This document shows positions 1-8,965 of a stretch of 64,000 nt of DNA, piece by piece (the first letter of the stretch is position 1; the number at the start of each line of letters is the position of its first letter). The position numbers were made by a program, and so were the translations under genes. The stretch is from Enterobacteriaceae bacterium UBA2655 (lineage in GTDB: Bacteria > Pseudomonadota > Gammaproteobacteria > Enterobacterales > Enterobacteriaceae), in contig DENB01000064.1 in NCBI GenBank assembly GCA_002359495.1, positions 1 to 64,000 on the forward strand, given 5' to 3'. The notes below the pieces were generated by a model. The model made no database searches, was not told where the DNA came from, and saw only the letters and a program-made list of their open reading frames with translations.

Positions 1-1
1 T

Positions 2-121
2 GTCATGCAGGCGCATGAAAAACGCTACATGAAGCGGGCAGGCGTGGCGGGGATAGCATTGCGCGCTGGAAATATTATTAATTATTTTAAAAATGGAGGG
101 GGCTCCCCTCCAGATGTGTAG
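2..121 (+). CDS. C-terminal end of an unidentified ORF, cut by the window edge
   Basis: An open frame enters from the left edge and runs 39 codons to a TAG stop. It is basic in its first half and ends in a Gly/Pro-rich tail (NGGGSPPDV). Codon use up to about position 70 looks like coding DNA. It converges on the AIPR gene, and the hairpin at 94-112 lies inside its last codons. I do not recognise the family. It could be part of the integrated element, or an open frame by chance. Confidence 0.3.
   Translation, partial: VMQAHEKRYMKRAGVAGIALRAGNIINYFKNGGGSPPDV
85..112 (-). terminator. Intrinsic terminator of the AIPR gene
   Basis: On the minus strand, 17 bases after the AIPR stop, an 8-bp stem (TGGAGGGG with CCCCTCCA, plus positions 94-101 and 105-112) with a 3-base loop is followed by a T-rich run at plus 85-93. 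This is a standard intrinsic terminator shape. Confidence 0.7.
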
Positions 122-129
122 TGATTATT

Positions 130-1815
130 TTAAAGTGAAGCTAGAATCGCTGGGGTCAACGTAGCGCCTTTGGCAACCTGATCATCCCCTCCTAGCTTAT
201 GGTAATGAGCTAATACAATATCAAGACTTTCATTAAATATAGCATTGTCGATGTTTATTTGATTTGTTGTTGATAGTTTCTGTAAGATATTATCTTTGGT
301 TCCTAAGTATTTTATGGCTGCAACCATTGCAACATAATATTTAATATTTATTGTGGTTTTTGGGTCTGGGGTATATTTTTCTGTTTCTACTTTCAAAAAA
401 GCTTCAGTAGCCTTTATAATTAGTATTACTTTTAAGTAGGTATCAATGGTGATATCTAGACTGAATATTTTTTTATATTCAGCATCAGAGTTGATAAGTG
501 TTGATGGGCGTGCCCTTGCACTATCAGGTCTGAACAATAATATTGTCATCATTGCTTGTGCAAGATACGCAATGCTTATAATTTTTGATGCTGGTTTTCC
601 AAGGTTTTTGTAGAAATTTTTCTTTCTATCATAATAGAAATCATTGGCTTTCAAATAATCCTCAATGTTTCTATGAATTTCATCGGAACTGCGAAGGGAT
701 GCAGGTAAAATAGCTGTTTGGCTGTTGGTTGCACGGATTATTCTGTCACGTGCATCTTCATTTTCTTCACAGATTATTCTAATGAGAATAGACCGTTTAT
801 CATCTTGGGAATTCTCGGCATTGGAAAAGTGTCGGTATATTTCATGTGAGGTTTGGAGCCCGTTAACAATTTGTGGGTCTTCTATAGTTAATTGTTTTCC
901 TGCGCTGACTGCTTTTGGTGTAATTATTGTAACGCCATTGTTCAAATACCAGAAGTCATCAGAGTTCATATTTTGAAGCGTAAGTCGAATTCCTGTGTTA
1001 ACAGTTACACTTCCTTGGTAGTCTCGCACGTTTGATTCGAAAATACTTCGAGCTAATGCGCCATTATCGCTGATGAATTCATAATATTTTGTAAGTGAAG
1101 TAAGGCAAATGTAGCTACCTGCAGATGTGCTTATTGGCTGTTCTGATACCTCTAATATGCGTGAACTCGCTGGTATGTTTCTGCTCATTTCTAATAGAGT
1201 GGTAGCTCCGATGAATGAGAAGTCGCAGACTGAACCACTAAATAATCCATGTATATCGTCACGTAACTTACTTGATTTATCAATTACATTTTGATGAATG
1301 TCATTTTCAACACCTTGGGTTGCATAAAAGAATTTGATTAAAATTGTCGGGAATGTTTTTGCAAGTTTTGAATAAGCATTTCTGAACAGGCTAACTTTCT
1401 CGAGTAATAATGAGTTATATCGTTTTTTAAATTTATCGAGATCGTTACCTAAGTCAAATAAATCCCGAATGGTTTCTCTGAATTTAATTATTGCATCCTC
1501 TTTAAATGTTGAGGATGTTTTAGACTGAATTACTACCAATTCAATTTGGTTTTTTCTTGCTTGGGTATTAAGTTGAGTATCTTCTTTTTGTAGTTCACCG
1601 TTAATAAAAGTAAATATAGAGTCAATGCCGCCATCACCACCATTTCCAACAATGCCATATTCAATGTCATCATATGTAACATCGTAATCTTTGAGGATTT
1701 CTGACGCTGAGTATATTTCGAAGAATTCAGAATCTTCAATGTCGACATCGAGTTCATTCTTTTTATCTTTAAGAATTTGTTCAAGTATTATTTGGTCATT
1801 TGTCTTTTTTGACAT
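130..1815 (-). CDS. AIPR-family putative phage-defence protein with PD-(D/E)XK-like N-terminus
   Basis: 561 aa. Residues about 285-335 carry the AIPR hallmark (FWYLNNGVTIIT, then an IVNGLQT block), seen in abortive-infection phage-resistance proteins. The N-terminus has GGDGGIDSIF at 59-68 and VIQSKTS at 95-101, a GxD...QxK pattern like Mrr-type PD-(D/E)XK nucleases. Nuclease activity is inferred. The ATG at 1815 is chosen over a start at 1854 because GGGAG lies 6 bases upstream and the longer form would overlap the integrase. The gene begins 16 bp after the integrase stop on the same strand, so the two may share a transcript. Its base composition is far richer in A+T than the core genes, which fits horizontal transfer. 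It ends at its own terminator. Confidence 0.75.
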   Translation of the reverse strand: MSKKTNDQIILEQILKDKKNELDVDIEDSEFFEIYSASEILKDYDVTYDDIEYGIVGNGGDGGIDSIFTFINGELQKEDTQLNTQARKNQIELVVIQSKTSSTFKEDAIIKFRETIRDLFDLGNDLDKFKKRYNSLLLEKVSLFRNAYSKLAKTFPTILIKFFYATQGVENDIHQNVIDKSSKLRDDIHGLFSGSVCDFSFIGATTLLEMSRNIPASSRILEVSEQPISTSAGSYICLTSLTKYYEFISDNGALARSIFESNVRDYQGSVTVNTGIRLTLQNMNSDDFWYLNNGVTIITPKAVSAGKQLTIEDPQIVNGLQTSHEIYRHFSNAENSQDDKRSILIRIICEENEDARDRIIRATNSQTAILPASLRSSDEIHRNIEDYLKANDFYYDRKKNFYKNLGKPASKIISIAYLAQAMMTILLFRPDSARARPSTLINSDAEYKKIFSLDITIDTYLKVILIIKATEAFLKVETEKYTPDPKTTINIKYYVAMVAAIKYLGTKDNILQKLSTTNQINIDNAIFNESLDIVLAHYHKLGGDDQVAKGATLTPAILASL

Positions 1816-1831
1816 GTTAGACTCCCTTATC

Positions 1832-3028
1832 TTATTTGTTTGAACCATTAACATAGCATCCCCACCATGACATTAGTTCAATACGTTGAGTAATATATGT
1901 TGACCGATTATAAGCTTTTCTTACTTCATTTCTATCTGTATGTGCTAAAGCAGATTCAATAACATCAGGGTTTAATCCTGCTTCATTCATAGCTGTACTG
2001 GCTATAGAACGCAATCCATGCGCAACTAGCTTACCTCCATATCCAATGCGCTTTATAGCCGCATTAGCCGTTTGACTATTCATTGGTTGCTTTGGATCAT
2101 TTCTGCTGGGAAAAACATGTTCACGGTGAGCACTGATTGGCTTCATCACTTCCAGAATATCTAACGCCTGAGGAGATAGTGGGACTATGTGCTCACGCTT
2201 GGCTTTCATCCTTTCTGCCGGAATGGTCCAGAGCTTTTTATCGAGATCAATCTCTGCCCATCGTGCGCCTGAAGCCTCTGAAGGGCGAACGAGCGTCAGG
2301 AGTTGCCATTCAATGAGGCAACGAGTCGAAACAGAGAGATTCGACATTACCAAAGAACGCATGAGTTTTGGTAATTCTTCTGGTCTTAGCGTTGGCATGT
2401 TTTGCTTTTTAGGTTTTTCAAATGCCATTCCGACACCAGATGCCGGGTTTGCATCAATCAGGCCAGTGTTAACGGCGTAGATCATTATTTCGTTAATACG
2501 TTGCACTAGTCGACGTACAGTCTCAAGCGCTCCACGAGCTTTAATTGGCTCAAGGGCTTCAACCAATGTTCGGGCTTTGATTTGCTGAACGGGGATCTCG
2601 CCGATGGCAGGGAATACATCTTTCTCCAGTGAACGCCAAATGTCTTTTGCGTAATCAGGGGTCACGCTTTTGCTTTTGAGCTGGAACCAGTTAGCAGCGA
2701 CCGTTGAAAATATACTGTCCAGAGCGATTTGCTGTTGTTCCTCTGCAACTTCGGCCTGAATTTGTGGGTCAATTCCGTTAGCTAACAAGGTAAGGTAATC
2801 CGCTCTTAGCCCTCGGGCATCAGCAAGCGAAAGGGCAGGGAAAGCACCTAGCCCCATCATTGTCCGTTGTTTTGTCGCCGGACGTTGATAACGAAAGCGC
2901 CAGAGCTTTTTTCCACTAGTTTTCACTATCAAGAAAAGCCCATTGCCATCATGCAGCGTTAGATTCTTCTCTAACGCTTTAGCGCGAAGAACTTCGGTAT
3001 TGGTCAGGGGGCGTGTTGTCCGTGCCAC
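1832..3028 (-). CDS. P4-type tyrosine recombinase (integrase)
   Basis: 398 aa, with an N-terminal DUF4102-like arm-binding region (LTLHDGNGLFLIVKTSGKKL) and a C-terminal catalytic domain. The catalytic set is visible: Arg in TLVRPSEASGARW, HGLR, and the nucleophilic Tyr near AYNRSTY. GTG start at 3028, with AAGGAG just upstream. Such enzymes integrate genomic islands at tRNA or tmRNA 3' ends. This one lies directly downstream of ssrA in the same orientation, as intA does in the E. coli CP4-57 element. The other end of the element is outside the window. Confidence 0.92.
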   Translation of the reverse strand: MARTTRPLTNTEVLRAKALEKNLTLHDGNGLFLIVKTSGKKLWRFRYQRPATKQRTMMGLGAFPALSLADARGLRADYLTLLANGIDPQIQAEVAEEQQQIALDSIFSTVAANWFQLKSKSVTPDYAKDIWRSLEKDVFPAIGEIPVQQIKARTLVEALEPIKARGALETVRRLVQRINEIMIYAVNTGLIDANPASGVGMAFEKPKKQNMPTLRPEELPKLMRSLVMSNLSVSTRCLIEWQLLTLVRPSEASGARWAEIDLDKKLWTIPAERMKAKREHIVPLSPQALDILEVMKPISAHREHVFPSRNDPKQPMNSQTANAAIKRIGYGGKLVAHGLRSIASTAMNEAGLNPDVIESALAHTDRNEVRKAYNRSTYITQRIELMSWWGCYVNGSNK

Positions 3029-3047
3029 TGTGGCCGCTCCTTCATGA

Positions 3048-3101
3048 ATTGGTATACGCTTTTAGGTATACATCCTACCGTATACCTAAACGTATACCAA
3101 T
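3048..3101. repeat. Inverted repeat with four GTATAC motifs upstream of the integrase
   Basis: Arms at 3048-3071 and 3080-3101 are near-perfect inverted copies, each holding two GGTATAC (or GTATACC) units at 3051, 3065, 3080 and 3092. The repeat lies 20-73 bp upstream of the integrase start, where the promoter must be. Likely roles are arm-type binding sites for the integrase, an excisionase site, or an autoregulatory operator. The role is inferred. Confidence 0.65.
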
Positions 3102-3103
3102 AA

Positions 3104-3206
3104 TCACCGGATTTAGCCGGATGTTCTCGGACAAGGACAGACACAAAAAAAGCCCGCAGGGCTTGTGCCGTGCGGGCTTTCTGTACTTCACCGGACGTAT
3201 CCGGAT
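3104..3206. repeat. Imperfect 19-bp direct repeats flanking the ssrA terminator
   Basis: Copies at 3104-3122 and 3188-3206 both begin TCACCGGA and end CCGGAT, matching at 16 of 19 positions, 84 bp apart. They bracket the ssrA terminator between the integrase arm-like repeat and the ssrA 3' end. They may be recombinase accessory sites or remnants of an earlier junction. No function is shown. Confidence 0.45.
3144..3178 (-). terminator. ssrA intrinsic terminator
   Basis: On the minus strand, stem AGCCCGCA/TGCGGGCT (plus 3151-3158 and 3171-3178) is followed by a run of T (plus 3144-3150). It lies about 35 bp beyond the CCA end of ssrA. Confidence 0.85.
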
Positions 3207-3213
3207 CATAATG

Positions 3214-3578
3214 TGGTGGAGCTGGCGGGAGTTGAACCCGCGTCCGAAATTTCTACATCCTCGGTACTACATGCTTAGTCCAATCTTTACATTCGCCTGG
3301 CAGCTGCGGACGGACACGCTACTGACAAACTAGCCTGATTAGTTTTAACGCTTCAACCCCAGGCAGGGCATCCACGCGATCTCTTTTGGGTTTGACCTCT
3401 CTTGATCCCCGTCCTAAGAGCGGAGGCTAGGGAGAGAGGGCTCTTAGCAGGTTATTAAGCTGCTAAAGCGTAGTTTTCGTCGTTTGCGACTATTTTTTTG
3501 CGGTTTGTTAACGAGGCCTACCGCACCTCGGCATGCACCTTGGGTTTCGCAAATCCCGTCGAATCCAGAATCAGCCCC
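3214..3578 (-). ncRNA. ssrA: Transfer-messenger RNA (tmRNA)
   Basis: A 365-nt mature RNA with the SmpB-dependent trans-translation role: it rescues stalled ribosomes and tags their products for degradation. The 5' GGGGCTGATTCTGG and the 3' T-arm and acceptor ending in an encoded CCA form the alanyl-tRNA-like domain. The resume frame at 3455-3487 encodes ANDENYALAA followed by TAA, the enterobacterial tag. A TATGAT -10 element lies at plus 3590-3595. smpB lies immediately upstream on the same strand. The 3' end is the likely integration target of the adjacent element. Confidence 0.98.
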
Positions 3579-3622
3579 AAGAATTTCTAATCATAGCAAA
3601 AAACAGCAGATGAATCCAGCGA

Positions 3623-4105
3623 TTAACGGCCCGCTTTCTTCATGATGCGCGCTTTATCAACCTGCCACTCGCGTTCTTTGATGTCAGCGCGTTTGTCATG
3701 CTGCTTTTTACCGCGTGCGACGCCGATTTTGATTTTGCACCAGGCGTTTTTCCAGTACAGAGAAAGTGCCACAACGGTATAACCTTCACGGTTGACCCGA
3801 CCATAAAGCGAATCGAGTTCACGCTGGTTTAACAGCAGCTTACGGCTGCGCGTGGGATCGCACACGACATGCGAAGACGCCACCGCCAGCGGCTGAAACG
3901 TTGCCCCGAAAAGGTAGGCTTCACCGTCGCGCAGCAGAATATAACTGTCGCTGATGTTGGCTTTGCCGGCGCGGAGTGATTTGACTTCCCATCCTTGTAG
4001 CGCAAGACCTGCTTCGAACTCTTCTTCGATGAAGTATTCGTGGCGGGCACGTTTGTTCATAGCAATGGTGGCGGAACCGGGTTTGTGAGCTTTATTCTTT
4101 GTCAT
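3623..4105 (-). CDS. smpB: SsrA-binding protein SmpB
   Basis: 160 aa, the usual length. It is a small beta-barrel RNA-binding protein that binds the tRNA-like domain of tmRNA and carries it into stalled ribosomes. The sequence from [26 protein letters not shown] onward is family-typical, here spanning residues 20-45. The basic C-terminal tail ([12 protein letters not shown]...IMKKAGR) is the segment known to occupy the empty mRNA channel. It is encoded directly upstream of ssrA, 44 bp apart, the classic arrangement. Confidence 0.97.
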   Translation of the reverse strand: MTKNKAHKPGSATIAMNKRARHEYFIEEEFEAGLALQGWEVKSLRAGKANISDSYILLRDGEAYLFGATFQPLAVASSHVVCDPTRSRKLLLNQRELDSLYGRVNREGYTVVALSLYWKNAWCKIKIGVARGKKQHDKRADIKEREWQVDKARIMKKAGR

Positions 4106-4264
4106 AGTACGGTTTATTTTACATCAGTTGGGCGGTTATGGCATCCCCTGTCCAGCAGGACGATGAAAAACTCGCTATTCTAACACGCCTGTAAAGGTAA
4201 GGAATTTTAGTTTGATCGCTGAAAATGGTATCATTCAGCGGTTTTGTGACGAACAGGAACCATT

Positions 4265-4699
4265 ATGGCCCAGATTAGTCGTTCCGCACTTGTCCCTTAC
4301 AGTGCCGAACAGATGTACCAGCTTGTAAATAATGTGGATGCTTATCCTGAATTTCTGCCAGGCTGTACCGGAAGCCGCGTTCTCGACGCTTCCAATAATC
4401 AGATGACCGCATCTGTTGATGTCTCTAAAGCTGGCATTAGCAAAACATTTACTACCCGCAACACGCTCACTGACAATCAAAGCATTCATATGCAGCTGGT
4501 AGATGGTCCGTTTCGTAAGCTGACGGGCGGCTGGCATTTTATCTCTCTTGGAGATGACGCCTGTAAAGTGGAATTGAGCCTTGAGTTCGAGTTCACCAAT
4601 ATGCTGGTCGAAATGGCGTTCGGACGCATCTTTAAAGAGTTAGCCAACAGTATGGTTCAGGCGTTCAGTCAGCGCGCCAAAGAGGTTTACCGTGCCTGA
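4265..4699 (+). CDS. ratA: RatA, ribosome-associated START-domain protein
   Basis: 144 aa of the polyketide-cyclase/START-like family (YfjG/PasT). In E. coli, RatA is reported to bind the 50S subunit and hinder subunit joining; the related Coq10 proteins bind ubiquinone. The opening [20 protein letters not shown] and the internal [11 protein letters not shown] block are typical. AGGA lies upstream of the ATG. Divergent from smpB, and overlaps ratB by 8 nt, so translation is probably coupled. Confidence 0.93.
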   Translation: MAQISRSALVPYSAEQMYQLVNNVDAYPEFLPGCTGSRVLDASNNQMTASVDVSKAGISKTFTTRNTLTDNQSIHMQLVDGPFRKLTGGWHFISLGDDACKVELSLEFEFTNMLVEMAFGRIFKELANSMVQAFSQRAKEVYRA

Positions 4700-4982
4700 G
4701 ATTGTGGTTGAGGTCGTTTATGCGCTACCGGAAAAACAGTATCTGCGCATCGTAAAGCTGGAAGAGGGCAGTACGATTGAGCAGGCGATAAAAGCTTCAG
4801 GCCTGCTGGAGCTACGTCGCGATATCGACCTCGCCAGTAATAAAATCGGTATCTACAGCCGCCCGGTAAAGCTCAACGATCTGCTCGCCGATGGCGATCG
4901 GGTAGAAATTTACCGGCCACTGATTGCCGATCCTAAAGAGATGCGTCGTCAGCGGGCGGAGCGCTCGGCCAGTAAAAAATAA
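4692..4982 (+). CDS. ratB: RatB/RnfH-family ubiquitin-like protein
   Basis: 96 aa with a GTG start inside the end of ratA. It belongs to the RnfH family (UPF0125), with a beta-grasp fold. The pattern [22 protein letters not shown] and the GIYSRPV...[11 protein letters not shown] block are family signatures. It is paired with ratA throughout enterobacteria, and its biochemical role is unsettled. The operon ends at the hairpin at 5002-5026. Confidence 0.92.
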   Translation: MPEIVVEVVYALPEKQYLRIVKLEEGSTIEQAIKASGLLELRRDIDLASNKIGIYSRPVKLNDLLADGDRVEIYRPLIADPKEMRRQRAERSASKK

Positions 4983-5001
4983 GCGCTTGCAGCAGAAAAA
5001 C

Positions 5002-5030
5002 AAAAGGCGCCGCATGGGCGCCTTTTATAT
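5002..5030. terminator. Bidirectional terminator between ratB and bamE
   Basis: A 10-bp stem (AAAAGGCGCC at 5002-5011, GGCGCCTTTT at 5017-5026) with A and T runs on both sides separates the convergent ratB and bamE. Confidence 0.85.
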
Positions 5031-5039
5031 GCATTTAAA

Positions 5040-5387
5040 TCAGCCTTCAGAACCTGTCAGCTTCGGTTTGTTATCGATATTCGTTAACACGCCGTTACTG
5101 TCAAAGGTCAGCGTCAGCGTCTGCTGTTTAACGCGCTCGTGGCCCGGCTGTTCACGGAATACGTAGTACCAGACGTTGCTGCCAAAAGGATCGCGCATCA
5201 TTGGCGTACCCAGCGTGTAAGCAACCTGTTGCTGCGTCATACCGGTATGGATTTTGGACACATCACTGGCAACCAGATAGTTTCCCTGATTAATATCCGG
5301 ACGATAGACCACGCGCTCAAGAGTGGAACATCCGGCGGTCATCATCAACATTACCACTGCCGCAGCAGTCAGCGTTTTACAGCGCAT
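5040..5387 (-). CDS. bamE: Outer-membrane assembly lipoprotein BamE
   Basis: 115 aa. A short signal peptide ends in lipobox MTAGC (Cys20), so this is a lipoprotein. BamE (SmpA) is an accessory subunit of the BamABCDE machine that folds outer-membrane beta-barrels. The core [11 protein letters not shown]...[15 protein letters not shown]...WYYVFR is strongly conserved. Same strand as recN, downstream of it, with a 188-bp gap. Confidence 0.96.
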   Translation of the reverse strand: MRCKTLTAAAVVMLMMTAGCSTLERVVYRPDINQGNYLVASDVSKIHTGMTQQQVAYTLGTPMMRDPFGSNVWYYVFREQPGHERVKQQTLTLTFDSNGVLTNIDNKPKLTGSEG

Positions 5388-5575
5388 CTATACATTCCTT
5401 TTTTGGGGCCAAACGCCTGCTGGCAGGCTGCTTTTTTACCATCAAATTCTGAACTCTGCCTGCGGCAGGCTTTATCACTCAGGCGAGATAAGTTGCCGAT
5501 GATAATAAACCTTTCCGCTATTTGAAACCTCTTCAGAGCAAGCATATGACCATAAAGCGGGAAAAAAGTGCGTTA

Positions 5576-7237
5576 TCAGGCCGCTAAAAGTTCTTTCGCA
5601 TTGGCCAGCGTGTTGCGCGTCACTTCGCTGCCGCCCAGCAGGCGCGCCAGCTCCTGCAAACGCGCCCGCTTGTCCAGCGGCTGCATATGGGTTTCAGTCA
5701 TCGCGCCATCCGTCTCCTTGCTGACGAAAAAGTGCTGGTGGCCGCAGCCGGCAACCTGCGGCAGGTGCGTTACGCACATAACCTGAGTCGATTCGCCCAG
5801 CTGGCGCAGCATTTTACCTACCACCGCTGCGGTAGGTCCGCTAATGCCCACATCCACTTCGTCGAAAATCATCGCCGGCGTTTCCATCTTCTGCGCGGTA
5901 ATGACCTGAATCGCCAGGGCGATACGCGACAGTTCGCCGCCGGAAGCCACTTTGCCCAGCGGCTGCAGCGGCTGGCCGGGGTTGGTGGTGACGCGGAAAT
6001 CGATGCGGTTCGCGCCGTCCGCCGTAAGCTGCTCAGGGTTGAACGCCACGTCGATAGTGAAGCGGCCATGCGGCATGGACAGGGTGCGCATACTTTCCGT
6101 AATCAGGATTTGCAGCTCGCGGGCGAAATGCAGGCGCTGCTGATGCAGCGCCTCCGCCGTGGTGAGCGCAGCCTGATAATGCTCGTTGACCTGCGACTGC
6201 AGCGTTTCCAGGTCGCTTTCATGCTGCGTTAGCTGTTCAGCTTCCGCCAGCAGCTGCTGGTGTAAAGCGGGCAGCCCTTCAGGGGCGACATGATGCTTGC
6301 GGGCAAGGGCGATCTGACGAGAGATGCGCTGTTCCAGCTCATACAGGCGATTCGGATCGAGATCCAGACGGTCGCAGTAGTGACGCAGCTCATCGCTCGC
6401 TTCGCTCAGTTGAATCGAGGCTTCCTCCAGCAGGTTGAACACGCCGCTGAGCTTATCGTCCATCGAGATCAGTTCTGAAAGCATCTGGCGCGCGCTATAG
6501 AGCAGGCTCTGCAGATTGCTGTCGTCGCCGTCGGCCAGAATCTGCAACGCCTGCTGGCTGGTGGAGAGCAGCTGTCCGCTGTTCGCCAGCCGTTTGTACT
6601 CTTCGTCGATCTGTTCATACTCGCCCGCCAGCGGGGCGAAATCATTCAGCTCTTTTAATTGATATTGCAGCAGTTCGCGGCGCGCTTCGCGCTCCTGCGT
6701 CAGCTGCTGATGTTGAGCAAGCGCACGGCAACTCTGATGCCACGCCTGATAACGATCGCGCATCTGCTGCGTCAAATCGTTTTTATCGGCGTAGGCATCC
6801 AGAAGATGTTTTTGGTGATCGGCTTTCAGCAAAAGCTGGTGGGCATGCTGGCCGTGGATCTGAATCAGCAGCTGTCCCAATTCGCGTAGCTGCGAGAGCG
6901 GCACCGCCGTGCCGTTGATAAAGCCGCGCGAACGGCCGTCGGCGCTGATGACGCGGCGCAACAGGCATTCATTGCCTTCATCCAGCTGGTTATCTTCCAG
7001 CCAGCGTTGAGCAGAGGGGGACGCTTTTAACTGAAAGCGCGCGCAGATGTCTGCGCGGCTGGCACCCTGACGCACCATATCCGCTTCGGCGCGGCCGCCC
7101 AGGCAGAGGCCAAGCGCATCGATAGCGATCGATTTACCCGCGCCGGTTTCGCCGGTAATCGCCGTCATACCACGTTGAAAATCGATTTCCAGTTCGCGCA
7201 CGATAGCAAAATTACTGATTGTCAGTTGTGCCAGCAT
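5576..7237 (-). CDS. recN: DNA repair protein RecN
   Basis: 553 aa, the E. coli length. It is an SMC-like ATPase acting in recombinational repair of double-strand breaks. Walker A is GETGAGKS at residues 29-36. A long coiled-coil middle (about 150-370) is followed by the ABC signature SGGELSR and Walker [13 protein letters not shown]. Three CTG-N10-CAG-type LexA boxes lie just upstream, matching the known strong SOS control of recN. Confidence 0.97.
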   Translation of the reverse strand: MLAQLTISNFAIVRELEIDFQRGMTAITGETGAGKSIAIDALGLCLGGRAEADMVRQGASRADICARFQLKASPSAQRWLEDNQLDEGNECLLRRVISADGRSRGFINGTAVPLSQLRELGQLLIQIHGQHAHQLLLKADHQKHLLDAYADKNDLTQQMRDRYQAWHQSCRALAQHQQLTQEREARRELLQYQLKELNDFAPLAGEYEQIDEEYKRLANSGQLLSTSQQALQILADGDDSNLQSLLYSARQMLSELISMDDKLSGVFNLLEEASIQLSEASDELRHYCDRLDLDPNRLYELEQRISRQIALARKHHVAPEGLPALHQQLLAEAEQLTQHESDLETLQSQVNEHYQAALTTAEALHQQRLHFARELQILITESMRTLSMPHGRFTIDVAFNPEQLTADGANRIDFRVTTNPGQPLQPLGKVASGGELSRIALAIQVITAQKMETPAMIFDEVDVGISGPTAAVVGKMLRQLGESTQVMCVTHLPQVAGCGHQHFFVSKETDGAMTETHMQPLDKRARLQELARLLGGSEVTRNTLANAKELLAA

Positions 7238-7245
7238 TTATTCAC

Positions 7246-7301
7246 CTGTATGAAAAAACAGATATGTTTTTTCGTACAGTATAAACTGGTTTTTTAACCA
7301 G
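7246..7301 (-). promoter_or_regulatory. Cluster of three LexA (SOS) boxes for recN
   Basis: Boxes at 7246-7261 (CTG-N10-CAG), 7264-7279 (one half degenerate, CAT instead of CAG on the minus strand) and 7286-7301 (CTG-N10-CAG) sit 9-64 bp upstream of the recN start. E. coli recN also has multiple LexA sites. A TATACT -10-like hexamer lies between boxes 2 and 3. Confidence 0.85.
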
Positions 7302-7321
7302 TAAAGAGGCTGGCTCGCTTT

Positions 7322-8200
7322 TCAGAATAATTTTTTCGACCAGCTAAGTTTTGAGCTTAATGTATTGAAATAACTGTAGTTTCTTGGGTGGATCAGGTTC
7401 AGGTGGTCCTCGCTGCGCCGAATCAGCACATCTTCTCCCTCCTGAATCGGCAGGGCGATCTGGCTGTCGCAACTGATTTCAAGATCGCTGCGGCGCGAAG
7501 AAAAACGCAGTCGAATGGTGCTGCTGCTGTTAATCACCAGCGGCCTGGCGGAAAGGGTATGGGGAAACATGGGAACCAGTACGATGGCGTCCAGCGATGG
7601 CGTTAAAATCGGTCCGCCAGCTGAGAGCGAATAAGCCGTCGAGCCGGTCGGCGTCGAAATGATCAATCCGTCGGATCGTTGCGAAAACGCGAAAATCTCA
7701 TCGATGTAGACTTCAAATTCGATCATATGCGCCACTTTGCCCGGATGCAGCACCACTTCGTTGATGGCGCTGCCGATGCGCGGCGAACAGGCGTCCTTAC
7801 GGACCTGAGCCTCCAGCAGAAAACGGCTTTCCGTCAGGTAGTCGCCCTGTAAAACGTCATCCAGCTGTTGTTGGGCATTGTCGGGATCGAGATCGGTCAG
7901 AAAGCCGAGGTTGCCGCGGTTAATGCCAATCACTTTGATATTGTAGCGCGCCAGCACGCGCGCGGCGCCCAGCATATTGCCATCGCCGCCTACCACGACC
8001 GCCAAATCGGCGCGCTGGCCGATTTCAGCCAGCGTGCCGGTTTCCACATGCTTTAACGACAGCTCATGAGCGATTTGCTGCTCTACAATCACTTCATAGC
8101 CTTTGGCGGTCAGCCAGCGATAGAGCATCTCATGTGTGGTTAACGCAGTGGGATGACGGGGATGACCGACAATGCCAATGCAGTTAAAGTGTTTGTTCAT
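7322..8200 (-). CDS. nadK: NAD kinase
   Basis: 292 aa, identical in length to E. coli NadK. It phosphorylates NAD to NADP using ATP in the cytosol. The kinase motif GGDGN is at residues 71-75, followed by the conserved [12 protein letters not shown] block and [21 protein letters not shown], which form the NAD-binding site. It lies upstream of recN with LexA boxes between, and is divergent from grpE. Confidence 0.97.
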   Translation of the reverse strand: MNKHFNCIGIVGHPRHPTALTTHEMLYRWLTAKGYEVIVEQQIAHELSLKHVETGTLAEIGQRADLAVVVGGDGNMLGAARVLARYNIKVIGINRGNLGFLTDLDPDNAQQQLDDVLQGDYLTESRFLLEAQVRKDACSPRIGSAINEVVLHPGKVAHMIEFEVYIDEIFAFSQRSDGLIISTPTGSTAYSLSAGGPILTPSLDAIVLVPMFPHTLSARPLVINSSSTIRLRFSSRRSDLEISCDSQIALPIQEGEDVLIRRSEDHLNLIHPRNYSYFNTLSSKLSWSKKLF

Positions 8201-8250
8201 TTAGCGGGTATTCCTCATAAGCCAAAATGGCCAGGCAATGTGATGGGTTC

Positions 8251-8279
8251 CCTTGAAACCGTCAAACCGATCCCCATAA
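8251..8279 (+). promoter_or_regulatory. Sigma-32 heat-shock promoter of grpE
   Basis: A -35 CTTGAAA (8252-8258) and a -10 CCCCATAA (8272-8279), 13 bp apart, match the sigma-32 consensus closely. They lie 44 bp upstream of the grpE ATG. Confidence 0.9.
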
Positions 8280-8322
8280 TAAGCGAACCAGCGAGATGAA
8301 TGTGCAAAACGCGGAGAAATTC

Positions 8323-8904
8323 ATGAGTAGTAAAGAACAGAACACCCCTAACGAGCAAGTCTCAGACGAAATTCAACAGGACCAACAGCAACATGACGAT
8401 GCGGAGACAGCAACTGAGGTGGATCCGCGCGATGAACGCATCGCCCAGCTGGAGGCGGAGTTAGCCCAGGCGCAAACCGGCGTGCGCGATGCGCAGTTGC
8501 GCGCGCAGGCTGAAGTAGAGAATATTCGTCGCCGCAGCGAGATGGATGTCGAGAAAGCGCATAAATTCGCGCTGGAGAAGTTCGCCAACGAGCTGCTGCC
8601 GGTGATCGATAGCCTGGAGCGCGCGCTGGAAGTGGCTGACAAAGAAGACCCTCAGCTGGCGGCGATGATCGAAGGCATCGAGCTGACGCTGAAATCCCTG
8701 CTTGGCGCTGTGCGTAAGTTCGGTATCGAAGTGGTAGGCGAGACCAACGTTCCGTTCAACCCGGAAGTGCATCAGGCGATGTCGATGATGGAATCGGAAG
8801 AAGTTGCGCCGAACCACGTTATGATGGTGATGCAGCGCGGCTATACCCTGAACGGTCGCCTGCTGCGTCCGGCGATGGTTGCGGTAGCCAAAGCGAAAGG
8901 CTGA
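8323..8904 (+). CDS. grpE: Nucleotide exchange factor GrpE
   Basis: 193 aa. It is a homodimeric cochaperone that releases ADP from DnaK. The start at [12 protein letters not shown] is chosen because it matches E. coli GrpE and has a GGAG site upstream; a longer in-frame ATG at 8296 is possible. An acidic, Gln-rich N-terminus leads into a long helical region (about 40-95, coiled coil) and a C-terminal beta domain containing [10 protein letters not shown]. Driven by a sigma-32 promoter. Confidence 0.96.
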   Translation: MSSKEQNTPNEQVSDEIQQDQQQHDDAETATEVDPRDERIAQLEAELAQAQTGVRDAQLRAQAEVENIRRRSEMDVEKAHKFALEKFANELLPVIDSLERALEVADKEDPQLAAMIEGIELTLKSLLGAVRKFGIEVVGETNVPFNPEVHQAMSMMESEEVAPNHVMMVMQRGYTLNGRLLRPAMVAVAKAKG

Positions 8905-8928
8905 TCGCTTTGGCGACGGCTTTGTACC

Positions 8929-8961
8929 AACGGCCACGTGAAAACGTGGCCGTTTGTTTTT
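8929..8961 (+). terminator. grpE terminator
   Basis: A 10-bp stem, AACGGCCACG/CGTGGCCGTT (8929-8938, 8945-8954), with a 6-base loop and a T-rich tail lies just after the grpE stop. Confidence 0.85.
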
Positions 8962-8965
8962 GTCG

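Noticed and set aside
1..3213. Copy of the ssrA 3' end marking the far island junction
   Set aside because: No second copy of the T-arm and acceptor sequence is present in the window; the junction must be outside it.
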